The notes below the pieces were generated by a model. That model worked only from the letters and a program-made list of their open reading frames with translations, did not search any database and was not told the DNA's origin. From contig DAHXLK010000012.1 of NCBI GenBank assembly GCA_027366035.1, positions 1 to 42,793 of the forward strand: DNA of 42,793 nt, written 5' to 3'. Position 1 is the stretch's first letter; every line of letters begins with the position of its first letter. A program made the position numbers and the translations under genes. The DNA is from Chlamydiota bacterium (GTDB lineage Bacteria; Chlamydiota; Chlamydiia; Chlamydiales; SM23-39). Below, piece by piece: positions 42,518 to 42,793 of this stretch.

Positions 42518-42793
42518 AACCATCCTCCTTTTTTGAAGACACAAAACTACCAGTTTGTCATCTTTATAACAATAAAAATTTATATGTAATAGGCAAGACT
42601 TAATCTGACGTTTATGGTAAATTGAAAACGCTGATCACTCGTTCAGTCCAGCCAGGTGCTCCCGTTAAAAAGGATTTTTAAATGACAGAGATAGGTCGCT
42701 GAAGAATGAGCTTTTTTGGAACAAGCCCATCCCTGCTAATTCGGGCCTCTCAGCTCTCCCAAGGTCGCGTGAATTACACCCCCTCGAACCAAA
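42518..42793. other. Unassigned right edge
   Basis: No reading frame or RNA gene could be supported. The last ~75 bases are richer in G/C than the surroundings (minus strand: GGTTCGAGGGGGTGT... and CCTTGGGAGAGCTGAGAGGC), which could be the beginning of a structured RNA, an intron or a mobile element continuing outside the window. Confidence 0.3.

Noticed and set aside
42720..42793. tRNA-like GGTTCGA on the minus strand at the right edge
   Set aside because: No acceptor, D-arm or anticodon stem can be folded around it within the window.

Overview
The window looks like a chromosomal segment of a Chlamydiae bacterium, probably an environmental (Parachlamydiales-type) lineage. Supporting evidence: a small basic protein of the family restricted to Chlamydiae, Verrucomicrobia and Planctomycetes (3327-3488); gene runs also known from Chlamydia (tpiA / xseA-xseB-dxs; a RodZ-like HTH gene near rnhC; an mlaEFD set); a kinase/FGE-sulfatase fusion of Pkn1 type; and many lineage-specific secreted or membrane proteins. 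No rRNA, tRNA or CRISPR array was found.

Layout. 1-1.4 kb: the 3' end of rsmE, a dispersed repeat copy, and an IS256-type transposase cut off before its catalytic Glu. 1.4-7.1 kb: two tandem DUF502 membrane proteins, holC, two small basic proteins, ybeY, a CBS-domain CorC/HlyC-like protein and a DUF3604 protein. 7.2-7.7 kb: a single-gene unit with promoter, strong RBS and terminator. 7.7-11.5 kb: a HEAT-repeat protein and an LptD/OstA-like outer-membrane protein. 11.6-13.2 kb (minus): tpiA-secG-def. 13.2-17.3 kb (plus): xseA-xseB-dxs-nadK, in which dxs has an in-frame TAG. 17.4-26.3 kb: an accessory island with a 1529-aa giant whose N-terminus carries a nucleotidyltransferase-like signature, a 465-aa protein, a group II intron remnant, and two overlapping genes, the second with a papain/herpesvirus-DUB-like motif set. 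26.4-29.1 kb: small membrane proteins, a lipoprotein-like secreted protein and transaldolase. 29.1-34.7 kb (minus): RodZ-like HTH, Pkn-type kinase, ispH, rimO, and an rlmI-like gene that appears to lack an ATG. 34.7-36.3 kb: an insert between two genes that are neighbours in Chlamydia, holding a probable cyclodipeptide synthase (XYP type) whose 3' end runs into an IS5-type remnant. 36.3-38.4 kb: rnhC, a secreted protein and a YIP1 membrane protein. 38.4-41.4 kb: a 150-bp palindrome, then mlaE-mlaF-mlaD. 41.3-42.8 kb: a methyltransferase fragment, a Cys-rich protein and an unassigned edge.

How the genes fit together. Much of the window serves the cell envelope: LptD-like and MlaEFD proteins (lipid transport), SecG (export), RodZ-like (cell shape). 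The MEP isoprenoid pathway is represented by its first enzyme (dxs, interrupted) and last enzyme (ispH, intact). Housekeeping functions include translation quality (ybeY, def, rimO, rsmE, rlmI-like), DNA metabolism (xseAB, holC, rnhC) and central metabolism (tpiA, tal, nadK). The island and small-protein clusters are the likely source of host-interaction factors. An intergenic repeat family with GGGACTGTTTC-like ends recurs at four places.
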